NCBI RefSeq assembly: GCF_021742065.1
Contig: NZ_JAKKIE010000021.1
Coordinates: 1 to 64,000 of the forward strand
From: Rhizorhapis sp. SPR117
GTDB taxonomy: Bacteria; Pseudomonadota; Alphaproteobacteria; Sphingomonadales; Sphingomonadaceae
Length of the DNA: 64,000 nucleotides
Direction: 5' to 3'
This document shows positions 42,817 to 52,038 of the stretch, one piece after another (position 1 is the first letter of the stretch; each line of letters opens with the position of its first letter). The notes beneath the pieces are model-generated. The model saw only the letters and a list, made by a program, of their open reading frames with translations. It ran no database searches and was not told the origin of the DNA. A program made the translations under genes and the position numbers.

Positions 42817-44226
42817 TCAGTCCTGTAGAATCCATGTATCCTTGACTCCGCCGCCCTGACTGGAATTGACCACCAGCGATCCCTCGGTCAGCGCTACACG
42901 GGTAAGGCCGCCGGGAACCAGCCGCATCTGTTTTCCCACAAGGCAATAGGGACGGAAATCGGCATGGCGCTCAACAATATCGATTTCACCCAGTGTTGGC
43001 ACCGTCGATAGTTCCAGCGTTGGTTGTGCGATGAATTCGGACGGATTGGCCTTGATACGTTCTGCGTATTCGGCGACTGCTTCCTTCGTCGCCTGTGGTC
43101 CGATCAGCATGCCATAGCCGCCAGACCCATGCACTTCCTTCGCCACCAGTTCGTGCAGATGTTCCAGCACATAGGCGCATTCGTCCGGTTTTGCGCATTG
43201 CCATGTGGGGATATTCTCCAGAATTGGCTGTTCGCCCAGATAGAAGCGGATCATGGCCGGTACATAGACGTAGATCGCCTTGTCATCAGCAATACCCGCG
43301 CCGGGGGCGGAACAAAGTGTCACGCCACCGTTGCGATAGACGTTGAAAATCCCCGGCACACCCAACATGCTGTCAGGTCGGAATGCGAGCGGGTCCAGAT
43401 ACTCATCATCGATGCGCCGATAAATCACGTCGACAGCCTTTGGACCGCTCGTGGTCTTCATCCATACGCGGCCTTCATCGACGAACAGGTCGGCAGGTTC
43501 CACCAGTTCCACGCCCATCAGATCGGCCAGAAAGCTGTGTTCGTAATATGCTGAATTCAATGATCCTGGCGTCAGCACCACCACCACCGGATCGCCCGCG
43601 CAGGCAGGCGGCGCCACTTCCTTCAGGCTTTGAAGCAGCTGATCGGGATAATTGTCCACCGGCGCCACCAACCCTTGTCCGAACAGGTCGGGGAACATAC
43701 GCGCCATGATCTCACGATTTTCGAGCATGTAGCTCACCCCCGACGGCGTGCGGCAATTATCCTCCAACACCTGAAAACTATCGGGTCCTGTGCGCACGAT
43801 GTCGATACCTACAATATGGCTGTAAACCTTGCCCGGTGGCGAAAAGCCGATCATTTCCGGCTTATAGGCGCTGTTTTTGTAAACCAGATCGCCCGGGATG
43901 ATACCGGCCTTCACGATTTCGCCTCGATGATAGACATCATGCAAAAAGGCATTCAGCGCCCGGGCCCGCTGCTTGATCCCCTTGTCGAGCGATCGCCATT
44001 CCAGTGCGGTGAAGATACGCGGCAAAAGATCGAAGGGGATGAGACGTTCGGGATCGCCGCCCTCGCCATAAACCGCAAAGGTAATGCCGATCCGTCGAAA
44101 TATTGCTTCGGCTTCCGCCAATCGCCGATTAAGCCCGGTGATACCCGTCTGCTCTACCCAACTCTGCACCTCCGCATAACAATCGCGGATCGCGCCATTC
44201 CGATCGAGCATTTCATAAAAGGGCAT
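42817..44226 (-). CDS. Circularly permuted type 2 ATP-grasp ligase
   Basis: 469 residues from ATG 44226, which follows GGGAGAG. 'RIFTALEWRSLDKGIKQRAR', 'IVGIDIVRTGPDSFQVLEDN', 'TPSGVSYMLENREIM', 'DEYLDPLAFRPDSMLGVPG', 'GSGGYGMLIGPQATKEA' and 'ALTEGSLVVNSSQGGGVKDT' mark the DUF404/407/403-type ATP-grasp family. It should form an amide bond using ATP, probably ligating a peptide or amino acid. It is the first gene of the Anbu operon. Confidence 0.93.
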   Translation of the reverse strand: MPFYEMLDRNGAIRDCYAEVQSWVEQTGITGLNRRLAEAEAIFRRIGITFAVYGEGGDPERLIPFDLLPRIFTALEWRSLDKGIKQRARALNAFLHDVYHRGEIVKAGIIPGDLVYKNSAYKPEMIGFSPPGKVYSHIVGIDIVRTGPDSFQVLEDNCRTPSGVSYMLENREIMARMFPDLFGQGLVAPVDNYPDQLLQSLKEVAPPACAGDPVVVVLTPGSLNSAYYEHSFLADLMGVELVEPADLFVDEGRVWMKTTSGPKAVDVIYRRIDDEYLDPLAFRPDSMLGVPGIFNVYRNGGVTLCSAPGAGIADDKAIYVYVPAMIRFYLGEQPILENIPTWQCAKPDECAYVLEHLHELVAKEVHGSGGYGMLIGPQATKEAVAEYAERIKANPSEFIAQPTLELSTVPTLGEIDIVERHADFRPYCLVGKQMRLVPGGLTRVALTEGSLVVNSSQGGGVKDTWILQD

Positions 44227-44446
44227 CCGCTCTCCCTCTGCCTTGCAGGCATTGTGCACCGCAGCATAATGGAGGCGTAAAATCGAGAATTGCAAGAAAA
44301 ATTGTTGATGCTTCGTGCGGACAAAAAGATTCGTCATCAATCCAATGCCCTACCTCCGCCCGTCAAAGTAAAACGTTGCGGATTGAAGGCAGCACGGCCA
44401 TGAACTCGCCTTGGTCCGGCCGTTCACATGCCGCGCGGCGCCAGCC

Positions 44447-44620
44447 TCAGGCAATAAGACTGAACGCCAGACAGAATATTGTGCCGCCACATATCAGCGC
44501 ACCTCCAAAGGCAAAAAGCAGGGCGCTACGATACTGCCAGCGCGGCGTATGCCGATGATAAAAGCTGTCAAATGGCTCAGACGCGAGAGAGCGCATGCGC
44601 GATTTTTCGGTCAGATGCAT
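44447..44620 (-). CDS. Small single-span membrane protein
   Basis: 57 residues from ATG 44620, 7 nt after GGGAGAG. The N-terminal half is polar and basic; the C-terminal ~23 residues ('LLFAFGGALICGGTIFCLAF') form one membrane helix. No family was recognised. It lies between the Anbu operon and the exopolysaccharide operon and may be independent of both. Confidence 0.5.
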   Translation of the reverse strand: MHLTEKSRMRSLASEPFDSFYHRHTPRWQYRSALLFAFGGALICGGTIFCLAFSLIA

Positions 44621-44946
44621 TACAGTCTCTCCCATCCCCGCGTTCGGCAGTTGGCAATAAGAGAGTTAATGCAGCAGCTTACTTGTAGTCTGGTTACCCG
44701 ATACTCTTAAAAAACTCCTAAAGCCGTTCACTATACCGCATGCCAGCAGGTCGTGGCTTTCGCACGGTCCAGCGCCGACCGCTTGTCGCGGCGCAATAAA
44801 AGCGCACAGTTCAGTCTTCGAATCAGCGGCGCTGTCATTACGGCAACCGCTCTGCCGCGAGAAGACGATGGATTATCCGAAGGCTGAGCCATGAATTGCT
44901 TTAGCGCGACCCAGTCCATTTCATACAAGATCGCGGAGATGCCTTA
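44621..44946. other. Intergenic region upstream of the exopolysaccharide operon
   Basis: 326 bases. It should hold the promoter of the tyrosine kinase gene. A 65-codon frame on the minus strand (44731-44928) has no ribosome site and no recognisable motif and is not called. No strong promoter pair or repeat stands out. Confidence 0.4.
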
Positions 44947-47121
44947 ATGGATGCCAGGCTTCAACACCTGCCCAGAACGCTGAACGGAATTCCGAACCCG
45001 GTCGACGAAGAAGCCCTTGTTGACCTGCACGGGTTAATACGCGTTATCCGTCGCCGCCTTCCCGTCATCCTTGCCATCAGTGCAATCATGCTGGCTATCG
45101 CAGTTGTCGGCTATTTCCTGACGCCGCCGCGTTATCTCGCGCGGACGAGCGTGGCCCTGGAGCGCGGTGCTGAACAGGTCATCAAGGTGGATCAGGTCAT
45201 CCCGACCGTCGACCCCGACTCCGCTTCAGTCGACACCGAAGTCGAAGTTCTGAAATCACCTGAACTTGCCGGCAAAGTGGTCGACAAGCTGAAACTGACG
45301 CAAGAGCCGGAATTCAACCCGGCGATTGAAGAGGGAATATCCATTACGCCCGACGCCGCCCGGCATGCAGCCATTCTCCAGTTGCTGAGCAACCTGGAGG
45401 TTGAACGGAACGGATTTTCTTACGCGATCGATGTCGGCTATCAATCCGAATCCCCGCAAATGGCGGCGCGGGTCGTGAACACGCTTGCCGAAACCTATAT
45501 CGGCAGTCAGGTTCAGGAAAAATCCGGCGCAACACAGCGCGCCAGCAATTTCCTTGAGGAGCAACTGCAACAACTGCGTGGTCAGGTTCAGTCCGCCGAA
45601 GCAGCGGTCTCCCAATATCGGGCGCGCCACGGACTGTTCGATGCAAGCCGGGATAGCAGCGTCGCCCAAGAGGAACTGACCGGACTCAACACACAGCTTG
45701 CCCAGGCGCGGGCGCAACAGGCTGAGGCAGAGGCTCGCCTGTCAACTGCGCGTTCCCAACTTGCCGGCGGCGGCAGCGGCGAAGAACTGGGTGAAGCGCT
45801 CGATTCCCCCGTTGTCAGTCAACTCCGCGCCAAACGGGCGGAACTCAGCGCCAAAGTTGCCTCCCTGCGCCAGCGTTATGGCGCAGGCTATCCCGAACTG
45901 AAAAGTGCCGAGGAAGAGTTGCGCGACATTGACGATCAGATCAATGGCGAGGTCAAACGCATCATTTCCAATGTCAGCATTCAGGCCAATGCCGCGCGCC
46001 AGCGCACAGCCTCCCTCAACCGTTCGCTCAATCGGACAGAAGGCACGCTGGCGTCGAACAATGCGGCATCGGTTGGACTAGCCGAACTGGAACGCAACGC
46101 CGAATCCGCACGTGTACTGTATCAGGCCTTTCTGGACCGGTACAAGCAGACACGGGCGCAACGGGGCCTTGAACGCGGCAATGCCTATATCATTGCACGC
46201 GCGGGCATCCCCAATGTACCGGCATCGCCAAAATTGCTCATTTTCCTGGTGCTGGGCGTTGTTGCAGCGATCGCGGCATCAGCGGTTGCCGTCGCCATCC
46301 TGCAATTGCTTGAACGTGGCATAGAAACGAGCGATGGCATCGAAAAGAAATTGGGCATCGCATCGTTCGGTTCGATACCCGACACCGCCAGATCGCCAGA
46401 ATTCGACAAACATGAAGCCGGATTGCCGCCTGTTCAAATGATCCTGGAGAGGCCCCAGTCCTCTTTTGCCGAAGCGTTCCGACGTCTGCGCACCTCGATC
46501 CAGTTCGCGCAGTCGGGCAAGGATTCCATCGTCGTAGCGGTGACGTCTGCCCTTCCCGGCGAAGGCAAGACCACATCCGCAATCTGCCTTGCCCGTTCGG
46601 CGGCGTTGGCTGGCGCGCGGACTATCCTAGTCGATTGCGATCTTCGACGTCGCATTTCCGGTTCGGAATTCAACCCGCTCAAGTCCATAGGGCTGGGAGC
46701 GCTGCTGGAAGGCAAGGGCACGTTGGACGAAGCAGTGTTTCTGGACGAAGCGAGCGGACTGTATATCCTGCCGCGGCGCCCCGAGCATAAAGGCCCCGGA
46801 CAATTTGCCGACAGCCCCGCCTTTGCCGGATTGCTTGCCGATCTGCGTGGACTGTTCGATTTTGTCGTGCTGGATACCCCGCCCGTCCTGCCAATCGATG
46901 ACAGCCGGATCATCTCGTCAAAGGCGGACTGTGTCGTGATGCTGGTGCGTTGGCGCAAAACGCCGGCCAAGGCGGTGGAGCTTGCCCTGCGCAACCTTGA
47001 CGAAGTGGGTTCGCATGTTGTCGGCGCCAGCTTGTCCATGGTTGATGTAAGGGCGCAGGCCCGCTCCGGCTTCGGCGATGCAGGCTATTATTACAACGCT
47101 TACAAAAACTATTATACCTGA
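44947..47121 (+). CDS. Polysaccharide co-polymerase / tyrosine autokinase (Wzc type)
   Basis: 724 residues. A Wzz-type N-terminal domain has membrane segments at ~41-59 and ~424-446, a long periplasmic coiled coil between them (~190-380), and then a BY-kinase domain: Walker A 'PGEGKTTSAI' (~536), Walker A' 'ILVDCDLRRR' (~561) and Walker B 'FVVLDTPPVLP' (~640). The C-terminus has six tyrosines in 'GDAGYYYNAYKNYYT', the autophosphorylation cluster. It controls chain length and export of the polysaccharide at the inner membrane. It is the first gene of the locus. Confidence 0.95.
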   Translation: MDARLQHLPRTLNGIPNPVDEEALVDLHGLIRVIRRRLPVILAISAIMLAIAVVGYFLTPPRYLARTSVALERGAEQVIKVDQVIPTVDPDSASVDTEVEVLKSPELAGKVVDKLKLTQEPEFNPAIEEGISITPDAARHAAILQLLSNLEVERNGFSYAIDVGYQSESPQMAARVVNTLAETYIGSQVQEKSGATQRASNFLEEQLQQLRGQVQSAEAAVSQYRARHGLFDASRDSSVAQEELTGLNTQLAQARAQQAEAEARLSTARSQLAGGGSGEELGEALDSPVVSQLRAKRAELSAKVASLRQRYGAGYPELKSAEEELRDIDDQINGEVKRIISNVSIQANAARQRTASLNRSLNRTEGTLASNNAASVGLAELERNAESARVLYQAFLDRYKQTRAQRGLERGNAYIIARAGIPNVPASPKLLIFLVLGVVAAIAASAVAVAILQLLERGIETSDGIEKKLGIASFGSIPDTARSPEFDKHEAGLPPVQMILERPQSSFAEAFRRLRTSIQFAQSGKDSIVVAVTSALPGEGKTTSAICLARSAALAGARTILVDCDLRRRISGSEFNPLKSIGLGALLEGKGTLDEAVFLDEASGLYILPRRPEHKGPGQFADSPAFAGLLADLRGLFDFVVLDTPPVLPIDDSRIISSKADCVVMLVRWRKTPAKAVELALRNLDEVGSHVVGASLSMVDVRAQARSGFGDAGYYYNAYKNYYT

Positions 47122-47139
47122 CATCATGATGGTGCGGTG

Positions 47140-48516
47140 ATGGAGACCGGCCAAATCGCAACACCCGCTTTTGGGCTGGCGGTGCTTGTTCCTGCGACGG
47201 TGCTGCTGTTCGTCATTGCCCTGGTGGCAGGTTCGAAGATCAAGAGCCTGCCGGGCCGATTCCTCTTTGCCGCGCTTTGGGCGAGGATGATCTTCGGGGC
47301 CTATCACGTCTATATGTTCAAGCCGCTTGCGGCAGGACTTTCCGGCAATGCGCTGGCATCTATCGCTATTGTCGGTATTGGGCTGCTTGTCATTCACCTG
47401 CGCCATTTACTGTTGGCCGTGCTGCTGCCTGTCTATCTGCTCTTGGCGCTTGTCATACTGAGCGGCGGGTTGAATGGTGATGTAGCAGGGCCAATGGGCG
47501 TTACGGTCAAGTACGCCTATTTTATCATCATTTTGATCGCGGCGTTCGAAGCGCTTCGGCAGGATAGTGAAGAAAAGCTGATGCCGCTCCTCATCTGGGC
47601 ATTTGCGCCACTGCTGCTCTTCCAGTGGCTTTCGCTGGCGCTGCACCTGCCCAAAGGATCGGAAGCCGGTGATGGCCTGGTGTGGATCGGTGGCTATAAT
47701 CATGAAGCAGCCTTTTCGGTCGCACTGACAGCCGCTTTCATCATCGGGTGCCTTGCCCATCGGTTGCATCCCGCTTTGCGTTTCGGCTTCCTCGCCGCAA
47801 CCCTGATCGGCATTTTTCTTGCCGGATATCGCACGGCCATTTTCGCCGTGGCGCCGGTCGCGCTGGCGGCCTTTTGGATGGCGATCACGCAATATGTGAA
47901 GCGGGATCAGCGCCGGGCCGTCGTGACGATGGCGCTTGTCATCGGACTGGTGGGCGCGGCTGCCGTGGCCGTTGCTTATCAGACGCGCTTTGTAGATCTG
48001 GGCACTTTCCTTGCCGATCCCGGCGCGCTGATCAAGCCGGTCCGCGAATTCACGCAGATCGAGCGGAATATCCTGTCGGGACGACCGCTGATCTGGAGCG
48101 AATATCTCTATGCCTATGCCGCCGGTCAGCCGTTCCAGCATCTGTTCGGCTTTGGCCCGGAATCCTGGGCAACAGCATTCGACGTCTATCCGCATAATAC
48201 GCTGATCGGCACGCTATACGAACTTGGTATCCTGGGGTTGATCGCCATGCTGATGCTCTGGACCGTGATGGCGGGCCTGACGCTGAAGGCGCGGCGGCAT
48301 GAGCGTTTGACGATTGGCGCTGCCCATCTGACTTTCATCATCCTGAATTTCTCGACCATGCCTTTCTGGCAGGTGGAAGGATTGGCGCTCTATGGCGTGC
48401 TGTGCGGCTATACGCTATTCAGCGCGCGGGCATCGGTGCTTGAACGGCGCATAGCGCGCCCGTCACGGCGACGGAGTAGTCACCCTGAAGCAAGAAGAAG
48501 CGTTCGGGCGATCTGA
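47140..48516 (+). CDS. O-antigen ligase/polymerase-like membrane protein
   Basis: About 458 residues with roughly eleven membrane spans. A large periplasmic loop (~285-360) includes 'QIERNILSGRPLIWSEYLYA' and 'DVYPHNTLIGTLYELGI', the pattern of the Wzy/WaaL O-antigen ligase family. ATG 47140 or GTG 47137 starts it, 18 nt after the kinase gene. Its last ~12 codons overlap the 3' end of the convergent pyruvyl transferase by 37 nt. It probably polymerises or ligates repeat units. Confidence 0.82.
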   Translation: METGQIATPAFGLAVLVPATVLLFVIALVAGSKIKSLPGRFLFAALWARMIFGAYHVYMFKPLAAGLSGNALASIAIVGIGLLVIHLRHLLLAVLLPVYLLLALVILSGGLNGDVAGPMGVTVKYAYFIIILIAAFEALRQDSEEKLMPLLIWAFAPLLLFQWLSLALHLPKGSEAGDGLVWIGGYNHEAAFSVALTAAFIIGCLAHRLHPALRFGFLAATLIGIFLAGYRTAIFAVAPVALAAFWMAITQYVKRDQRRAVVTMALVIGLVGAAAVAVAYQTRFVDLGTFLADPGALIKPVREFTQIERNILSGRPLIWSEYLYAYAAGQPFQHLFGFGPESWATAFDVYPHNTLIGTLYELGILGLIAMLMLWTVMAGLTLKARRHERLTIGAAHLTFIILNFSTMPFWQVEGLALYGVLCGYTLFSARASVLERRIARPSRRRSSHPEARRSVRAI

Positions 48517-49490
48517 AACGCTTCTTCACGCGTTTGCGCCTGACGAAACCCCCGATAACCAGCAGTCCATTGCCGTGCAAACCCGCTGAGCTTGCCATAA
48601 TTATTGTCGAGAGCGACATGCGGAACGTCGAGCAGAAGAGACAGAATGTGCGCATGCAGCCGGTCCGTGACGACAACGCGCCCCTGAGACAGCATCGCCA
48701 GCCCTCGCTGCAACCGCCAGTTCGCCAAAAGACGAAAACGCCGCAGACGTTTGGCAGATTGGGACACGGCAAATAGCGAGTCGATTTTGGCGCGTGCGCG
48801 CAGGATATTTCTTTCCCCGGCACCTTCCTGGATCCAGTCGTCTCCCATCACACCAGCGGGCAAAGGCGCATCGTCCCGCATGACTTTTTCATCATCGGTC
48901 CGCATCAAGGCGAAAATATCGGTTCGAGCAGGCGAACGGCGCAGACGGCCAAGATAGAGCGCGGCATCGGGACATAGCTGCACCGTGCAATCGAAATGCC
49001 GCTGCGCAAATTCGAAGGAACGCACATCGCGAACCAATAGCGTGAAAGCACCATGTGCGCTGATCGCCTGCGCCATGTCATCGATGCGCACTTCATCCGT
49101 GAAATGAATGGATTGCGGCAATTGCACGATTGGACGGCCTGGAAAACTGCGCAGCAATTGCAGGCGCAAGGCTTCATGGCGCGGCCAGAGGGTCCCGAAA
49201 TTGCCTCCGCCGTTGATAAGGATCGGCCCATCGGGCGCGGCATGGCGCAGGCCGTCTGTCGAAAAATCCCTGTATGCCGCATGATAAACCGGCGTCCGCC
49301 CCATTTCGTCGAGCCAGGCCATCTGCCCTAACCAGATCGCGGAATCGCCCACGTTGGAATAATCCGGGAAATCGACCAGCGCCAATGGCCCATCGGGTAT
49401 CACTTCGGCAAAGCAGTCGGAAAGACGCCGACGGAGCGATTGCACCAATGTATCGGCGGACAGGCTGTCATCCACAATCGGCATGGCCAT
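48480..49490 (-). CDS. Polysaccharide pyruvyl transferase family protein
   Basis: 336 residues from ATG 49490, which overlaps the flippase stop by one base. 'DFPDYSNVGDSAIWLGQMAW', 'ILINGGGNFGTLWPRHEALR', 'PIVQLPQSIHF', 'CPDAALYLG' and 'VVTDRLHAHILSLLLDVPHV' are typical of the pyruvyl transferase family. It adds ketal pyruvate from PEP to a sugar, giving acidic polymers such as sphingans. The open frame extends to 49982, but that part overlaps the flippase gene and lacks family character. Confidence 0.88.
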   Translation of the reverse strand: MAMPIVDDSLSADTLVQSLRRRLSDCFAEVIPDGPLALVDFPDYSNVGDSAIWLGQMAWLDEMGRTPVYHAAYRDFSTDGLRHAAPDGPILINGGGNFGTLWPRHEALRLQLLRSFPGRPIVQLPQSIHFTDEVRIDDMAQAISAHGAFTLLVRDVRSFEFAQRHFDCTVQLCPDAALYLGRLRRSPARTDIFALMRTDDEKVMRDDAPLPAGVMGDDWIQEGAGERNILRARAKIDSLFAVSQSAKRLRRFRLLANWRLQRGLAMLSQGRVVVTDRLHAHILSLLLDVPHVALDNNYGKLSGFARQWTAGYRGFRQAQTREEAFQIARTLLLASG

Positions 49491-50977
49491 TACCGCAGCT
49501 CCCGCAAAGTCTTGAACAGGAAAGCACGCCAGAAAGGCGAAATGATGAGCAGCACCACGCCATAGATCAGCGCACCCCCGCCGATGACCATGATCAGACG
49601 AAGCCAGGCATGACCACCTGCAACGCCTGGCATCATCATTGCACCATGCAACGCCGCTCCCATCACCACCGAGGCCGCAAATGGCTGCCAGATGGCCGAC
49701 CATGTTCGGTTGAAGCCGATTCCCGATATGCGGTGCAGCATTATGATTTGCATGGGCAGGGTCAGATAGGCGCGCAAGACATAGGCCCATGCGACGGCAA
49801 ACACTCCATAGGGTGCGGCCAGAAGGGTGAAGACGGCGGTCAGGCTCAACTGCGTAAGCGACAAAACAAGCAGGCTGCGGCTCGCGCCCAATGCCCCCAA
49901 TGCTGGCGATGCGAACTGGTTCAGTGTGAAGGCGGGAGCCATGAACGCGAATATCTGAGCCAGGGCGCCCGCCTGCTCCCACTTATCGCCAAATATCGTG
50001 GGCACCGCCAAAGGTGCAACTGCGCCAAAGCCGATCAGTGCGGGAAAGGAAATCGCCGCCGCTTTCGAAATCATCCACTGATAGGCGCGGCATAATTCGA
50101 CCCGATCATCCTTCACCCGCGCCAGTGTTTGCATCGCGACCGTGGCAAAGGGTCGGATTGCCCCCCCGGCAATGATGTCCACAGTGCGCCAGGCGGTTCG
50201 ATAGATGCCAACCGCAACGATCCCGATCACGTTGCCGATCACCAGTTCCTGCAAACGAGAGGTAAAAATATAGACAAGCTGCGTCGCGGTCAGGCTGCCG
50301 TTGATGCCCAGATTCCGTTTCAATATGGCCCAGCGCCATGCCCAGCCCGGTGTCCAGGCATAGGCGGCGCGGGACAGGATGACGCTGATGATCTCCGTCA
50401 CGATCCGCTGGATGACCAACGCCCAAAGGCCGAACCCTGCAAAGGCCGCCGCGACCGCCGCCCCACCGCCAATGATACCGCTCGCAACGGACCGCAAGGC
50501 AGTGGTTTTGTGCCCAAAATTGCGCAGGCGCAGCGCCATGTGCGTCTGGCCCAGCGCGGAAATTGGCAACACGATGCTGAGGACTTGCAGCGGCAAAGCG
50601 ATCTGGGGCGCGTTCATGAAAGCGGCGAAGGGATGCGCCAACGCCAATATGACGGCGCAGGCGATCAGGCTGAAACCCATATGGCTGCGATAGACTGTGT
50701 CAGTGAATTCCTTGCTCAGCGCTGGTTCGCGCGCGACAGTCTGGATCAACCCCGCCGCGCTCATCGTGCGGAAAACCTCAGCAAAGATCGCCATGACCGC
50801 AAAAGCGCCGATGTCGGCGCGGGTCAGCAGCCTCGCGAGAAGAACGAAGACGACAAAGGAAAAAAACTGGTCGGACATGAAGCGGACAACCGACCAGCCG
50901 ACGGAATGCTTGCTCTGCCGCCGCAAATGGGTGTCGAACCGTGCGCTGGACGCAGATGCATAGGGATCAGTCGCCAC
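49490..50977 (-). CDS. Oligosaccharide flippase (Wzx-like)
   Basis: 495 residues with about twelve to fourteen membrane spans. The N-terminal 'VVRFMSDQFFSFVVFVLLAR' and 'RADIGAFAVMAIFAEVFRTM' fit the MOP/PST flippase family. A GTG at 50977 starts it, overlapping the end of the GT25 gene by 11 nt. It should flip lipid-linked repeat units across the inner membrane. It belongs to the minus-strand operon GT25-flippase-pyruvyl transferase. Confidence 0.87.
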   Translation of the reverse strand: MATDPYASASSARFDTHLRRQSKHSVGWSVVRFMSDQFFSFVVFVLLARLLTRADIGAFAVMAIFAEVFRTMSAAGLIQTVAREPALSKEFTDTVYRSHMGFSLIACAVILALAHPFAAFMNAPQIALPLQVLSIVLPISALGQTHMALRLRNFGHKTTALRSVASGIIGGGAAVAAAFAGFGLWALVIQRIVTEIISVILSRAAYAWTPGWAWRWAILKRNLGINGSLTATQLVYIFTSRLQELVIGNVIGIVAVGIYRTAWRTVDIIAGGAIRPFATVAMQTLARVKDDRVELCRAYQWMISKAAAISFPALIGFGAVAPLAVPTIFGDKWEQAGALAQIFAFMAPAFTLNQFASPALGALGASRSLLVLSLTQLSLTAVFTLLAAPYGVFAVAWAYVLRAYLTLPMQIIMLHRISGIGFNRTWSAIWQPFAASVVMGAALHGAMMMPGVAGGHAWLRLIMVIGGGALIYGVVLLIISPFWRAFLFKTLRELR

Positions 50978-51716
50978 GCAGCATGCTCAGTTTTTTCATG
51001 CGTATCCTTTGACGATCGACCCAGCGGACAAGCCGCTGGCGCGGGGCGTGAAAGGCTTTGCCCCGTTGTGAGTTGTAACGCACCTGACCAATGCCGGATT
51101 CGACGAACTCCTCTATGACCGGTGCAGGAAACAGCGCCAGATTACGGATGCCGTGCTCCCATGACCGGTCCATCTGATCGTCAATGGGCCGCTTGATCGT
51201 CGCACATGCATGCAGAAATGCACGGGCGCCCTCCAACGTGATGACATAGGCTTGCGTGCCGTAGGGGTGCCCGACAAGTTCCACGAGGGTGCGGGAATGC
51301 TGCAAAAAATTGCGCGCGATAACCCGGTTGAATGTCGGCAGTTTGGCGTAAAGCCGCAAATAAGGGATGTCCTGCGCCGCAAGATCGGTGGCCGCAAGCC
51401 GCGCCAGAAAGGCCCAGTCAACGATCGTGTCGTCTTCCAGCACGATGCACTGCGCTATGCCTTGGTCCGCCATCTGCTGCCAGATGCTGAAGTGGCTGAC
51501 ATAGCAACCGATCTCGCCTTTGGTCATCGGCCGGCCCTTGTTGCGTTCGACCGCATTCGCATCAAGAACAAGGCCATCGATCAAATCCGTACGGGCATCA
51601 AAAAACCCCCATGGTATTTGTGCGCCCCGCGCCCGCGCCGAAAAAGCAGCGCGCCGGTCAAGGGCATTGGTCATCGAAACGACAACCACAGGACAGGAAA
51701 AAGCAATGTCAGCCAT
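50967..51716 (-). CDS. Glycosyltransferase family 25 protein
   Basis: 249 residues. 'VVVVSMTNALDRRAAFSARA', 'TKGEIGCYVSHFSIWQQMAD' and 'CIVLEDDTIVDWAF' (with the metal-binding EDD) match family 25 (LPS glycosyltransferases). 'GTQAYVITLEGARAFL' is also typical. It transfers a sugar to lipid-linked or polysaccharide acceptors in the cytoplasm. It is the first gene of the minus-strand operon. Confidence 0.88.
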   Translation of the reverse strand: MADIAFSCPVVVVSMTNALDRRAAFSARARGAQIPWGFFDARTDLIDGLVLDANAVERNKGRPMTKGEIGCYVSHFSIWQQMADQGIAQCIVLEDDTIVDWAFLARLAATDLAAQDIPYLRLYAKLPTFNRVIARNFLQHSRTLVELVGHPYGTQAYVITLEGARAFLHACATIKRPIDDQMDRSWEHGIRNLALFPAPVIEEFVESGIGQVRYNSQRGKAFHAPRQRLVRWVDRQRIRMKKLSMLRGD

Positions 51717-52038
51717 GATCGCGCGGTGAAGCGATTCCCCTTTGCGGCATCAGCCAAATTTGTATGCGCCATTGCGAGCGGCCACTGATGAGTGACGGCA
51801 AGCAAATCGGATTTTGCGCTGCAACGCAACCCGATCGAGACAGCCGAGCGGACCGAATGCGCCGTGAAGAGCCAAATTGGCGATAGTTTCCATGCCATGC
51901 GGACGTTGCGCCACAACTCGACCAGCTTCCCCACCGGCTCGTCTTCGCAACTGCCGCAAACACTTGACCGCCTTTCCAGAGTGCGCGAACCTTGGCGTAA
52001 CGAAAAGCCACGTCGCCCTGAACATCGCAGGTATTTTG
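51717..52038. other. Divergent promoter region between GT25 and GT2 genes
   Basis: 322 bases between two divergent operons. No gene is supported; the frame upstream of the GT2 start stays open but lacks family similarity. A near-palindrome TTGCG-N6-CGCAA lies at 51814-51829 and could be an operator. Confidence 0.4.

Noticed and set aside
44731..44928. 65-codon frame on the minus strand before the exopolysaccharide operon
   Set aside because: No ribosome site, no motif, and it occupies the expected promoter region.
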